Shown in pieces: positions 14,476 through 22,292 of a stretch of 34,540 nucleotides of DNA (position 1 is its first letter; the number at the start of each line of letters is the position of its first letter). The notes under the pieces are model-generated. The model was not told where the DNA came from. It was given only the letters and a program-made list of their open reading frames with translations, and searched no databases. The DNA lies in NCBI GenBank assembly GCA_031257115.1, contig JAIRPF010000194.1, forward strand, positions 1-34,540, given 5' to 3'. The position numbers and the translations under genes were made by a program. Origin of the DNA: Accumulibacter sp. (GTDB taxonomy: Bacteria; Pseudomonadota; Gammaproteobacteria; Burkholderiales; Rhodocyclaceae).

Positions 14476-17361
14476 ATGAGCCAGGATACGCAGCAGCTTT
14501 CCCTGAACGCGATCGCGGAAATTCCCGAAATCGTCCCGCTGGCGGGACAGGAAATCTCCACCGAGGTCCTCGTCGAGAAATACGCCAAGGGGCCGGAGAC
14601 CAACGTCCACGACGTGCGCCGGCGCATCGCCCGGGCGCTGGCCGCCAACGAGGACGAGAAACACCGCGCCAAATGGGAAGAGCGTTTTCTCTGGGCGCAG
14701 GAAAACGGTTTCGTTCCGGCCGGCCGCATCAATTCGGCCGCCGGCACCACGCTGGCCGCCACGCTGATCAACTGTTTCGTGCAGCCGGTGGGCGACTCCA
14801 TCGTGGAGATCGTCGATGGCCGGCCGGGCATCTATAGCGCGCTGGCCGAGGCCGCCGAAACCATGCGCCGCGGCGGCGGCGTCGGCTACGATTTTTCCGC
14901 GATCCGCCCGCACGGCGCGCAGGTCAAGGGAACGCAGTCGCGCGCCTCGGGGCCGGTTTCCTACATGCGCGTCTTCGACCGTTCGTGCGAGACGGTCGAA
15001 TCCGCCGGCGCGCGCCGGGGCGCGCAAATGGGCGTGTTGCGCTGCGATCATCCGGACATCGAGACCTTCATCCACGCCAAGGATCGCGGCGATCTTTCCA
15101 ACTTCAACATTTCCATCGCCGTCACCGACGCGTTCATGCAGGCGGTCGACGTCGACGGCGAGGTCGAGCTGATCCACCGCGCCGAACCCAACGCCGACAT
15201 GAAGCTCGGCGGCGCTTATCAGCGTGACGACGGCCAGTGGGTCTACCGCAAGCTCCGCGCGCGCGAGCTGTGGGACCAGGTGATGAAATCGACCTACGAC
15301 CACGCCGAGCCGGGAATCCTTTTCCTCGACCGCATGAACCGCGACAACAATCTTTACTACTGCGAGGTCATCGAGGCCACCAATCCCTGCGCCGAACAGC
15401 CGCTGCCGCCCTACGGCTGCTGCTGTCTGGGTTCCATCAACCTGACGCTGTTCGTGCGCCAGCCTTTCTCCAGCCAGGCCGAGTTCGACTTCGCCGCGTT
15501 CGGCGAAGTCGTCAAGGTCTCCCAGCGGATGCTCGACAACGTGCTCGACGTGACCGCCTGGCCGCTGGAGCGCCAGCGCCAGGAAGCGGCCAACAAGCGG
15601 CGCGTGGGGCTGGGTTTCACCGGCCTGGGCGACGCGCTGTGCATGCTCGGCCTGCGCTACGACCGCACGGAAGCCACGGCGATGGCCGCGCGCGTCTCCG
15701 AATACATGCGCAACGCCGCCTATCTCGCCTCGGTCGAACTCGCCAGGGAGCGCGGCGCCTTCCCGCTGTTCAACGCCGAGCTGTACCTGTCCGGCGGCAA
15801 CTTCGCCTCGCGCCTGCCGTCCGAAATCAAGGCGGAGATCCGCAAGCACGGCATCCGCAACTCGCACCTTCTGTCCATCGCGCCGACCGGCACCATTTCG
15901 CTCGCCTTCGCCGACAACGCCAGCAACGGCATCGAACCGCCCTTCTCCTGGACCTACAGCCGCAAGAAACGCATGACCGACGGCACGATCAAGGAATACG
16001 CGGTCGAAGACTACGCCTGGCGGCTGTACAGGCACCTGGGCGGCGACGTCGAGAACCTGCCCGACTGTTTCGTGAGCGCGCTGGAAATCTCGGCCGAGGC
16101 GCACAAGAACATGGTCGCCGCCGTCGCGCCGTACATCGACACCTCGATTTCAAAGACGGTCAACGTGCCCGCCGACTACCCCTACGAGGATTTTCAGGGA
16201 CTCTACATGAGCGCCTGGAAATCCGGCCTCAAGGGACTCGCCACCTACCGCCCCAACAGCGTGATGAGCGCCGTGCTCTCGGTCGAGCCGCCCCGGCAGA
16301 CCGAGGAAAAGAAGCAGCCGCAGGACTTCGTCAATGGCGACGCCAACCGCCGCCTGTCGATCAAGAATCTGCCGGCCCCGGTGCTGGCCAGCCTGCGCTG
16401 GCCGGGCCGGCCGAGCCTGCCCGAGGGCAACATGGCCTGGACTTACATGATCGACCACGGGCACGGAAAATTCGCCCTGTTCGTCGGCCACGTCGATCAG
16501 GAAGGCCGTTCCTGGCCGTTCGAAGCCTGGGTCAACGGGCCGGCGCAGCCGCGCGGCCTGGGCGCCGTCGCCAAGACCCTGTCGATGGACATGCGCGCCA
16601 ACGACCACGGCTGGCTCAGGCAGAAGCTCGAATCGCTGGCCAGGACGCCCGACGGCGAAGGCTTCGACATGCCCTTCCCGCCGCACGGCGAAAAAAAGCG
16701 GATGCCCTCGATCGTTTCCGCCGTGGCCCGCCTGATCGAATACCGCGTCGAACAGCTGGGCGCGTTCAACACCGATGGCGCGACGCCCGTGCTCGACGCG
16801 CTGTTCAGCCTGAAGGAACCCAAGACCGGCACCGACGGCACCCTGTCCTGGACGGTCGACGTGCTCAACCCGGCGACCGCCGAGGATTTCGTGCTGGGCC
16901 TGAAAGAGATCACCCTGCCCGACGGCGTCACGCGGCCTTATTCGGTCTGGCTCGCCGGCAACTACCCGCGCGCCCTCGACGGCCTGACCCGGCTCCTGTC
17001 GCTCGACATGCGCGTGCTCGACCCGGCGTGGATCGGCATGAAGCTCCGGAAGCTGCTCGACTACCCCGAACCGCTCGGCGACTTCATGGCCTTCGTTCCC
17101 GGCACGCGCCGGCAGCAGACCTATCCGTCGACGGTGGCCTACATCGCGCGGCTCATCATCCACCGTTACGCGATGCTCGGCATCCTCGACGAAAACGGCT
17201 TCCCCCTGCAACAGATGGGCATCCTCGAAGCCCCCGCCAGCAAAACCGCGCCCAAGCCCATCGCCGGCCGCCTGTGCAACGAATGCGGCAATTTCACCAT
17301 GATCCGCAAGGACGGCTGCGACTTCTGCACCGCCTGCGGCGCGGTGGGCACTTGCGGATGA
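14476..17361 (+). CDS. nrdJ: adenosylcobalamin-dependent (class II) ribonucleotide reductase
   Basis: NrdJ reduces ribonucleotides to deoxyribonucleotides using a cobalamin-generated thiyl radical, with or without oxygen. In the 961-residue protein, the first redox Cys is C100 in LINCFVQP. The active-site motif [12 protein letters not shown] is at 303-314 with C305 and E307. A C-terminal zinc-ribbon/redox tail has cysteines at 934, 937, 948, 951, 954 and 960. Between the barrel and the tail lie two related copies of a TSCPD-like domain, about 653-770 and 790-905. Each carries a LSMDMR or LSLDMR segment and ends in a [12 protein letters not shown]-type helix, an internal duplication. An AAAGG ribosome binding site precedes ATG 14476. 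Paired NrdR boxes lie upstream. No other ribonucleotide reductase is in the window. Confidence 0.95.
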   Translation: MSQDTQQLSLNAIAEIPEIVPLAGQEISTEVLVEKYAKGPETNVHDVRRRIARALAANEDEKHRAKWEERFLWAQENGFVPAGRINSAAGTTLAATLINCFVQPVGDSIVEIVDGRPGIYSALAEAAETMRRGGGVGYDFSAIRPHGAQVKGTQSRASGPVSYMRVFDRSCETVESAGARRGAQMGVLRCDHPDIETFIHAKDRGDLSNFNISIAVTDAFMQAVDVDGEVELIHRAEPNADMKLGGAYQRDDGQWVYRKLRARELWDQVMKSTYDHAEPGILFLDRMNRDNNLYYCEVIEATNPCAEQPLPPYGCCCLGSINLTLFVRQPFSSQAEFDFAAFGEVVKVSQRMLDNVLDVTAWPLERQRQEAANKRRVGLGFTGLGDALCMLGLRYDRTEATAMAARVSEYMRNAAYLASVELARERGAFPLFNAELYLSGGNFASRLPSEIKAEIRKHGIRNSHLLSIAPTGTISLAFADNASNGIEPPFSWTYSRKKRMTDGTIKEYAVEDYAWRLYRHLGGDVENLPDCFVSALEISAEAHKNMVAAVAPYIDTSISKTVNVPADYPYEDFQGLYMSAWKSGLKGLATYRPNSVMSAVLSVEPPRQTEEKKQPQDFVNGDANRRLSIKNLPAPVLASLRWPGRPSLPEGNMAWTYMIDHGHGKFALFVGHVDQEGRSWPFEAWVNGPAQPRGLGAVAKTLSMDMRANDHGWLRQKLESLARTPDGEGFDMPFPPHGEKKRMPSIVSAVARLIEYRVEQLGAFNTDGATPVLDALFSLKEPKTGTDGTLSWTVDVLNPATAEDFVLGLKEITLPDGVTRPYSVWLAGNYPRALDGLTRLLSLDMRVLDPAWIGMKLRKLLDYPEPLGDFMAFVPGTRRQQTYPSTVAYIARLIIHRYAMLGILDENGFPLQQMGILEAPASKTAPKPIAGRLCNECGNFTMIRKDGCDFCTACGAVGTCG

Positions 17362-17562
17362 GATTTTTGGGCCACGGCGAAAGGCAAGGAAGCGAAAAGT
17401 GTCAACCGCAACGAACACGGCGGAGCACGGCGAAAGCGAAAATCTGGGCCACGAAGAGCACGAAGGCACGGAGAAGAGCGAAAAACTGGAAAAATTCCAT
17501 CATCCCGACGGAAGCCGGAATCCAGAAGGCGCGCCGATTTTCCAATCGCCGTCCTGGATACC

Positions 17563-17661
17563 GGCCTGTGCCGGTATTTGCGGGAAAACCGCAAGCTGCA
17601 ATACGTGGACGACGAAATCCATCGGACTGGCCTGTGCCGGCATTTGCGGGAAAACCGCAAG
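17563..17661. repeat. 33-bp direct repeat pair with internal hairpins
   Basis: Copies at 17563-17595 and 17629-17661 differ at one base. Each begins GGCCTGTGCCGG and ends TTTGCGGGAAAACCGCAAG, whose CTTGCGG-like arms form a small TGCGG/CCGCA hairpin. Spacing is 66 bp, start to start. Confidence 0.85.
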
Positions 17662-17771
17662 GGCAAATGTTTTCGCTCGCCCGCGCCTCTTCCACGCGCG
17701 GCGCGCTGAAATAAAGCCTCCCTCTCGAAGGAGGCGGTTCGCGCGATAGCGCGAGACGGAAGGGGCAGTGA

Positions 17772-17860
17772 GTCCGGATTCCCGGGCACGGACAAACAGA
17801 AAAACCGTCATTCCCGCGAACGCGGGAATCCAGCGCGTACCTTCCGGCGCGCAGCGCCGC
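17772..17860. repeat. 62-bp repeat plus inverted bipartite element
   Basis: Positions 17772-17833 match 24449-24510 at 59 of 62 bases, including the word ACGGACAAACAGAAAAACCG. From 17805 the sequence is also the reverse orientation of the bipartite element: CCGTCATTCCCGCG..CGCGGGAAT, linker CCAGCGCGTACCTTCC, then GGCGC..GCGCC. Confidence 0.85.
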
Positions 17861-17960
17861 AAAATGAGCCTCCCTCAATATTTGAAACAGCTTGCGCTGG
17901 GGTTCGCTACGCTTGCCTCAACCTATATTGATTCATGCGAAACGCTAAAGAACGCCAAAG

Positions 17961-18021
17961 GGGTCAAAGACATTTCGTTTCATTGAATCGTCTTGCCGTT
18001 AAAAGTAAATGACTTTGACCC
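17961..18021. repeat. 61-bp inverted repeat with 15-bp arms
   Basis: GGGTCAAAGACATTT at 17961-17975 pairs with AAATGACTTTGACCC at 18007-18021, with one mismatch. The loop is 31 bp. GGGTCAAAG-type ends resemble the palindromic ends I associate with IS200-like or REP-type elements in proteobacteria; that link is an inference and no transposase is present. Confidence 0.65.
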
Positions 18022-18213
18022 ATTGAAACTATCCTCTATCCTGGCCTGTCGCGCTCGATCGCCTGGTCTCTTCCTCGACTGCTTGACTCCTTCCGGTCCA
18101 CGGTTTCGCCGTGGGCCGCCCCACTCAAGAGGGAAGCGAAAACCCGTGGCGCTTTACGTCGGAATCTACGCGCTGGATTCCAGTTTACGCGGGAGTGACG
18201 GGTTCTTTCCTTC

Positions 18214-18240
18214 GCTTTTTGCTTTTTGCTTTTTGCTTTT
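18214..18240. repeat. 7-bp tandem repeat GCTTTTT
   Basis: Three perfect GCTTTTT units are followed by a partial one. It is a second 7-bp microsatellite, similar in kind to the one at 13980. Confidence 0.8.
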
Positions 18241-18456
18241 CGCCATGCCCGCCGTGTTCGCCGTGGTCAATTGCTTTTCGTTCTTGTTTCTCTCCGTGCG
18301 CTTTGTGGTCAAGGTATTCGCTTTTCGTTGTATCCGGCAGAACCGCCCCCGATGGGGCCTCGCTTGCCACGGCCGCGACGTCCCCGGCGGTTTTTCGGGT
18401 TAAAGTTATGCGTTGTCCGCCGACGTTGGCAATACACGTTCAAGGATCCATCCGCA

Positions 18457-19636
18457 ATGATTCACGCATTCACTGGCCTCATTTGTCTTTACACCGTCAT
18501 CCGGTTCGTCCCGGCGCTGCCCTGGCCCATCGCCGGCAAATGCCTGGCCGCCTTGGTGATCGTGGCCGCTTCCCAGGTTCATCTGGTCAACCGGCTGCTT
18601 TTCGGCAACCTTTCCTCGCCCGAATTGCCTTTCGCCGCGATCGCCGTCCTGGGCGGGCTGTTCGGCGCTTTCCTGCTGCTGTCCCTGTTTCTGTTGTTGA
18701 AGGATGTGGGCGCTCTCCTGCTTTTCGTGTCGGGCAAGTTGACGGGCCTCGGTCTAACGCCTCGGATTTCGCCCGCTTTCTGGACGGGGGGGGCTTGCCG
18801 CGGCGGCGCTGTGCCTCTCCGCCGTCGGCGTCTGGCAGGCCATCCGCGTGCCGGACGCGCGCGAGGTGGAAATCACGCTGGACCGCCTGCCCGTGGAACT
18901 GGATGGGTTGCGCGTCGTCCATCTTTCCGACCTGCACGCCAGCCGGCTGCTCCACGGATCGTGGCAGCGCGCCGTCGTGGAAAAGGCCAACGCGCTCGAT
19001 CCCGATCTGATCCTGATTACCGGCGATCTGGTCGACGGCACGCCGGCCCATCGCGCCGCCGACGTCGCGCCCTTGCGCGGCCTGAAAGCGCGCCTCGGCG
19101 TGCTGGCCGCTCCGGGGAACCACGAGTACTACTCAGGCTACGAGGCGTGGATGGCGGCGTTCGCCAAGCTGGGGCTGCGCGTGTTGAGCAACCGGCACGT
19201 GGTGATCAAGGACCGGGGCCGCGCGTTGGTGGTGGCGGGAACCACGGATCGCGGCGGCGCGGCGCGTTTCGGCCTGCCGGGGCCGGACGTCGGGGCGGCG
19301 CTCGCCGGCGCGCCGAAGGGCGTTCCCGTCCTGCTCATGTCCCATCAACCGCGCGACGCCGCGAAAAACGCCGAAGCCGGCGTCGATTTGCAGCTTTCGG
19401 GCCACACGCACGGCGGGCAGATCGCCGGCCTGCATCTCATCGTGCGGGCGGCGAACGAAGGCTTCGTGTCGGGCCTGTACCGGGTCGGCGCGATGTGGCT
19501 TTACGTCTCCAACGGCGCCGGGTTGTGGAACGGCTTTCCGGTACGTCTCGGGCGGCCGTCGGAGATCACGTCGATCGTGCTGCGGTCAGTGGACAAAAAT
19601 CGCGGGAAACCGTCATCGGCATCCCCGGAAAGATAG
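18457..19636 (+). pseudogene. membrane-linked metallophosphoesterase, frameshifted at a G8 run
   Basis: From ATG 18457 the frame encodes several hydrophobic segments (residues about 5-90). It then loses frame at eight consecutive G (18786-18793). With seven G the reading continues as LAAAALCLSAVGVWQAI into a YkuE/YaeI-type calcineurin-like phosphoesterase domain. The metal-binding motifs are all present in the second frame: HLSDLHA, GDLVDG, GNHEYY, SHQP and GHTHGGQ. Joined, the protein would have about 392 residues, normal for the family: an N-terminal membrane part and a C-terminal phosphohydrolase facing one side of the membrane. The substrate is unknown. The domain alone could start at GTG 18848. 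The G8 run may be a true mutation, a phase-variable switch or a sequencing error. This entry covers the joined gene. Confidence 0.8.
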
Positions 19637-19676
19637 GGATCCCCTTGAGACGTTGCGCGTAACATCCTTTCCGGGA

Positions 19677-21167
19677 CTACGATTCTTCGCCATCCACGGC
19701 GCGCTCACTTTGGGCCGCCAGCATTGCGGCTTCGTAGTCGAACGGAGGCTCTGTATTCGCCGTTATCCTGTTCCGGCCTGACGTTTTCGATTCATAGCTC
19801 ATTTTGTCGGCCAATTCCATGAGTTCCCATACGTTTTTTATTTGATATGTATATCTGGTCGCCAGGCCGATGCTGACGGTGACATAGGGGCCTGCCTCGC
19901 TCATGGGATTGGATATTTTCATGTCCTCGACGGCGCGGCGTATCTTTTCGGCCAGAGCCAGCGCCGATTCGCCCGTGACCGCCGGGAACACGGCCACGAA
20001 TTCTTCACCGCCGCAACGCGCGAACATATCCACTGCCCGCCTGATGAGGCCGCTTACGCAACGGACAAAGGAACGCAGGCATTCATCGCCTTGCAGATGC
20101 CCGAACGTGTCGTTGTAATATTTGAATCTGTCGATGTCCATGTACATTATCGTCAGCGGACGTTGCGACCGTTTGCATTCCTCCCAGGCATGGGCCACAT
20201 ATTCGTCCAGCGCCCGCCTGTTGCTTATGCCGGTGATCGGATCCGTCATCGAGAGCGATTCGAGCTTTTTATTGAGTTCATGCAGATGTTTGTTGGATTC
20301 CTCCAGCGCGGTTTGCGCGTTCTTGATTTCCTGGGCCGCGCTGACGAACTTGTTGTTGAGAATTCCCAACTCGTCCTTGCGCACGACGACAGATAATTCC
20401 GAGAAATGGCCTCTTCCGAAGTGTTCGGTGGCGTGCGTGAGCTGCCCCAGTGGAATCACTATGTTCCTGATTACGATCGACACATAGATGATACCCAATA
20501 TGAAAAGAACGACTATGATGGCATAGGACGTCCTGACGCTGATATTGTATTGCTCCTGATTGCTTTCCGATTCGTCATTGATATTGTGGACAAAGGCGTT
20601 GAACGCCACGTTCATGTTGTTGTCCAGGGGTTTGATTATCTCGTTCTGGAGCTTGATGAAAAAATCGCTGACCTCGTCCGGCGCGAGCGATGGCAGGGTA
20701 AATCTGAAGTTATGCAAGTGATACAAATAGCCATAAGCCTTGTTGATGGCTTCGCTTTGCGGTGAAAGCGGCGGCAACATGCCCTCCAGTTCCACGACAT
20801 CCTTTTCCAGTATCTCAAAACTGGCGTCGAACTCCTTCGTGAGCCTGTCCGTGATGGAGCGATCGCCCCAAAAGAGAAGATATTCCGTGGCCAGGCCGTG
20901 TATCTTGTTGTAATTTCCGGAAATATCGCGCATGAGGCCGAATTGCCTGGAGAAATTGCCCATGCTTTTCTGATGGCGTATATTGTTGTTGAGGCCGACA
21001 ATCGTCGTGACCACCGACAAAACGAGCACCAATAATCCCGTGAAGACAGCGATGGAAGTAACCTTGCGCTTGATGGGGATATTTCCAAGAAATTCATCCA
21101 GTTTTCCCATGTTTCCTCGCGGCGTCCTTGAGGCGGAATGATTCCGTGAATTCATTTCCGCTTCCAT
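19677..21167 (-). CDS. membrane diguanylate cyclase (HAMP-GGDEF)
   Basis: The 496-residue protein should make cyclic di-GMP from two GTP. Two membrane segments (about 36-59 and 212-233) flank a periplasmic region of about 150 residues, mostly helical, like ligand-sensing four-helix domains. A HAMP linker follows at about 234-285, then a short coiled coil (LEESNKHLHELNKKLESL). The GGDEF domain has DIDRFKYYNDTFGH and the active-site GGEEF at 386-390. The product-inhibition I-site RxxD (RAVD, 377-380) is kept, five residues before GGEEF. The gene starts 31 bp after the stop of a solute-binding lipoprotein gene on the same strand, so the two are probably cotranscribed. The start is uncertain: ATG 21155 (after GGAAGCGGA) or ATG 21110 are alternatives. 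Confidence 0.9.
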   Translation of the reverse strand: MEAEMNSRNHSASRTPRGNMGKLDEFLGNIPIKRKVTSIAVFTGLLVLVLSVVTTIVGLNNNIRHQKSMGNFSRQFGLMRDISGNYNKIHGLATEYLLFWGDRSITDRLTKEFDASFEILEKDVVELEGMLPPLSPQSEAINKAYGYLYHLHNFRFTLPSLAPDEVSDFFIKLQNEIIKPLDNNMNVAFNAFVHNINDESESNQEQYNISVRTSYAIIVVLFILGIIYVSIVIRNIVIPLGQLTHATEHFGRGHFSELSVVVRKDELGILNNKFVSAAQEIKNAQTALEESNKHLHELNKKLESLSMTDPITGISNRRALDEYVAHAWEECKRSQRPLTIMYMDIDRFKYYNDTFGHLQGDECLRSFVRCVSGLIRRAVDMFARCGGEEFVAVFPAVTGESALALAEKIRRAVEDMKISNPMSEAGPYVTVSIGLATRYTYQIKNVWELMELADKMSYESKTSGRNRITANTEPPFDYEAAMLAAQSERAVDGEES

Positions 21168-21198
21168 GTTTTCAAGAAATTGCGCTATGCGATTCCGG

Positions 21199-21981
21199 CT
21201 ACATGTTCCATTTCTTCTTTAGCCCGTCCAGGGTGCCATCCGACTTTAATTCGGCCACGAAGGCATTCAGATGGTCCAGAAGGTCCTGGTTACCCAGTTT
21301 GATGGCTATGCCGTAACTGCCGGGATGAAACGTTTCTTCCATGACTTCCAGGCTGTTGCTCAAATACCCGAAGAGGGCCGCGCGCACGGTGCAGAACGCA
21401 TCCACTTCGCCGCGTTTCAACGCGCCGACGATGATCGGGTAATCCGGATATTCCACCACCTGGATGTCCAGACCGCGGTCCTTGATCATTCCAGGCAAGG
21501 GCCAGGAGGGGGCCGTTCCCTTGGCGATGCCCACTTTTTTTCCGTCGAGCTGCTCGATGCGGCTCAACCGATCGCCCTTGCGGACCAGGAATGCCAGCCC
21601 CTCGCTAAAATAAGGTTCCGAGAAATGCACCAGTTTTCTCCGGTCATCATTTATGGTGAAGGTGCCGATGGTGAGATCGATGATCCCCTTGTTCAACTTG
21701 TCCACGCGGTTTTGGGGCGTCACCGGCTTGATGCGTATCTTGTTTTCGTCTCCGAACATCCGTTTCGCCAGCAGCTTGGCGATATCCACCTCCATGCCCT
21801 CGAACTCGTTCGTCTCAGGGTTGAGGGTACTCATGCGGGGAGAATCCACCTTGACGCCAACCAGGAGCACGCCGCGTTCCCTGATGACGTCCATCTGCGG
21901 CTTGCGTTCGGCGATTTTACCGCCGTCGGAACAACCAAGGACCGCGAACAGGATCACCGCGATGCCCATGAACTTTTTCAT
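21199..21981 (-). CDS. periplasmic solute-binding lipoprotein (family 3)
   Basis: The 260-residue protein has a lipoprotein signal peptide ending in the lipobox VLGC (Cys17), so it is probably anchored to a membrane and faces the periplasm. The rest is a family-3 (amino-acid/polar-solute) binding protein: VLLVGVKVDSPRMS, then FEGMEVDIAKLLAKRM, the DLTIGTFTINDDRRKLVHFS segment and the GVAKGT-like KVGIAKGTAP. No ABC permease or ATPase genes are nearby; instead a membrane diguanylate cyclase gene follows 31 bp downstream. That context suggests a sensor rather than transport role (inference). The ligand cannot be read from sequence. Confidence 0.88.
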   Translation of the reverse strand: MKKFMGIAVILFAVLGCSDGGKIAERKPQMDVIRERGVLLVGVKVDSPRMSTLNPETNEFEGMEVDIAKLLAKRMFGDENKIRIKPVTPQNRVDKLNKGIIDLTIGTFTINDDRRKLVHFSEPYFSEGLAFLVRKGDRLSRIEQLDGKKVGIAKGTAPSWPLPGMIKDRGLDIQVVEYPDYPIIVGALKRGEVDAFCTVRAALFGYLSNSLEVMEETFHPGSYGIAIKLGNQDLLDHLNAFVAELKSDGTLDGLKKKWNM

Positions 21982-22137
21982 ACCGTGTCATCCAGATTGA
22001 AATCAAGGCACTGAGTCATCGGACAGAAGAGAATCGGGAAAGCCGAAACATTCGATCCGGCGCCTTGCGAGTCCGCCGCGCCAGACTGGTTGCGCTGATC
22101 GTCGGCATGAAACGCTTCTGCTTACGTATCGTTGCCT

Positions 22138-22143
22138 ATTATA
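22138..22143 (-). promoter_or_regulatory. possible -10 element for the lipoprotein-cyclase unit
   Basis: On the minus strand TATAAT, a perfect -10 hexamer, lies about 155 bp upstream of the lipoprotein start codon. No good -35 hexamer is seen at the right distance, so the call is tentative. Confidence 0.35.
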
Positions 22144-22176
22144 AAATCTTTTCGATGCGCTGCTGTCATCCCGGCC

Positions 22177-22204
22177 CTTGAAAATCCCGCCCCCGCCCCC
22201 AGAT
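22177..22204 (+). promoter_or_regulatory. heat-shock (sigma-32-type) promoter for htpG
   Basis: CTTGAAA at 22177-22183 and CCCCAGAT at 22197-22204 are separated by 13 bp. This matches the sigma-32 consensus CTTGAAA-(11-16 bp)-CCCCATnT with one clear deviation. It lies about 89 bp before the htpG start, a known heat-shock gene. Confidence 0.7.
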
Positions 22205-22292
22205 TGAACGCCATCGTTTCGCGCCGGTGACGTCCGGCATCCGGCGGCGAATTCCGGCGATCAATCCAATCAACGTCTTACGGAGTTTTTCG

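Larger units (their letters stand above)
17362..18456. other. 1.1-kb repeat zone between nrdJ and the phosphoesterase gene
   Basis: No gene is supported. The zone holds a REP-like unit near 17500, a 33-bp direct repeat pair, a 62-bp repeat shared with 24449-24510, an inverted bipartite element, a long inverted repeat at 17961-18021, a degraded REP unit around 18165-18203 and a 7-bp tandem tract. Open frames across it are repeat translations. Confidence 0.65.

Noticed and set aside
14254-16104. 616-codon minus-strand frame opposite nrdJ
   Set aside because: It is the antisense of a clear NrdJ coding region with His/Val/Gly-rich shadow composition.
17563-17661. CRISPR-like array
   Set aside because: Only two repeat copies, one spacer and no cas genes are present.
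15237-17714. 825-codon Arg/Pro-rich frame inside nrdJ
   Set aside because: It is a shadow frame of nrdJ produced by high GC content.
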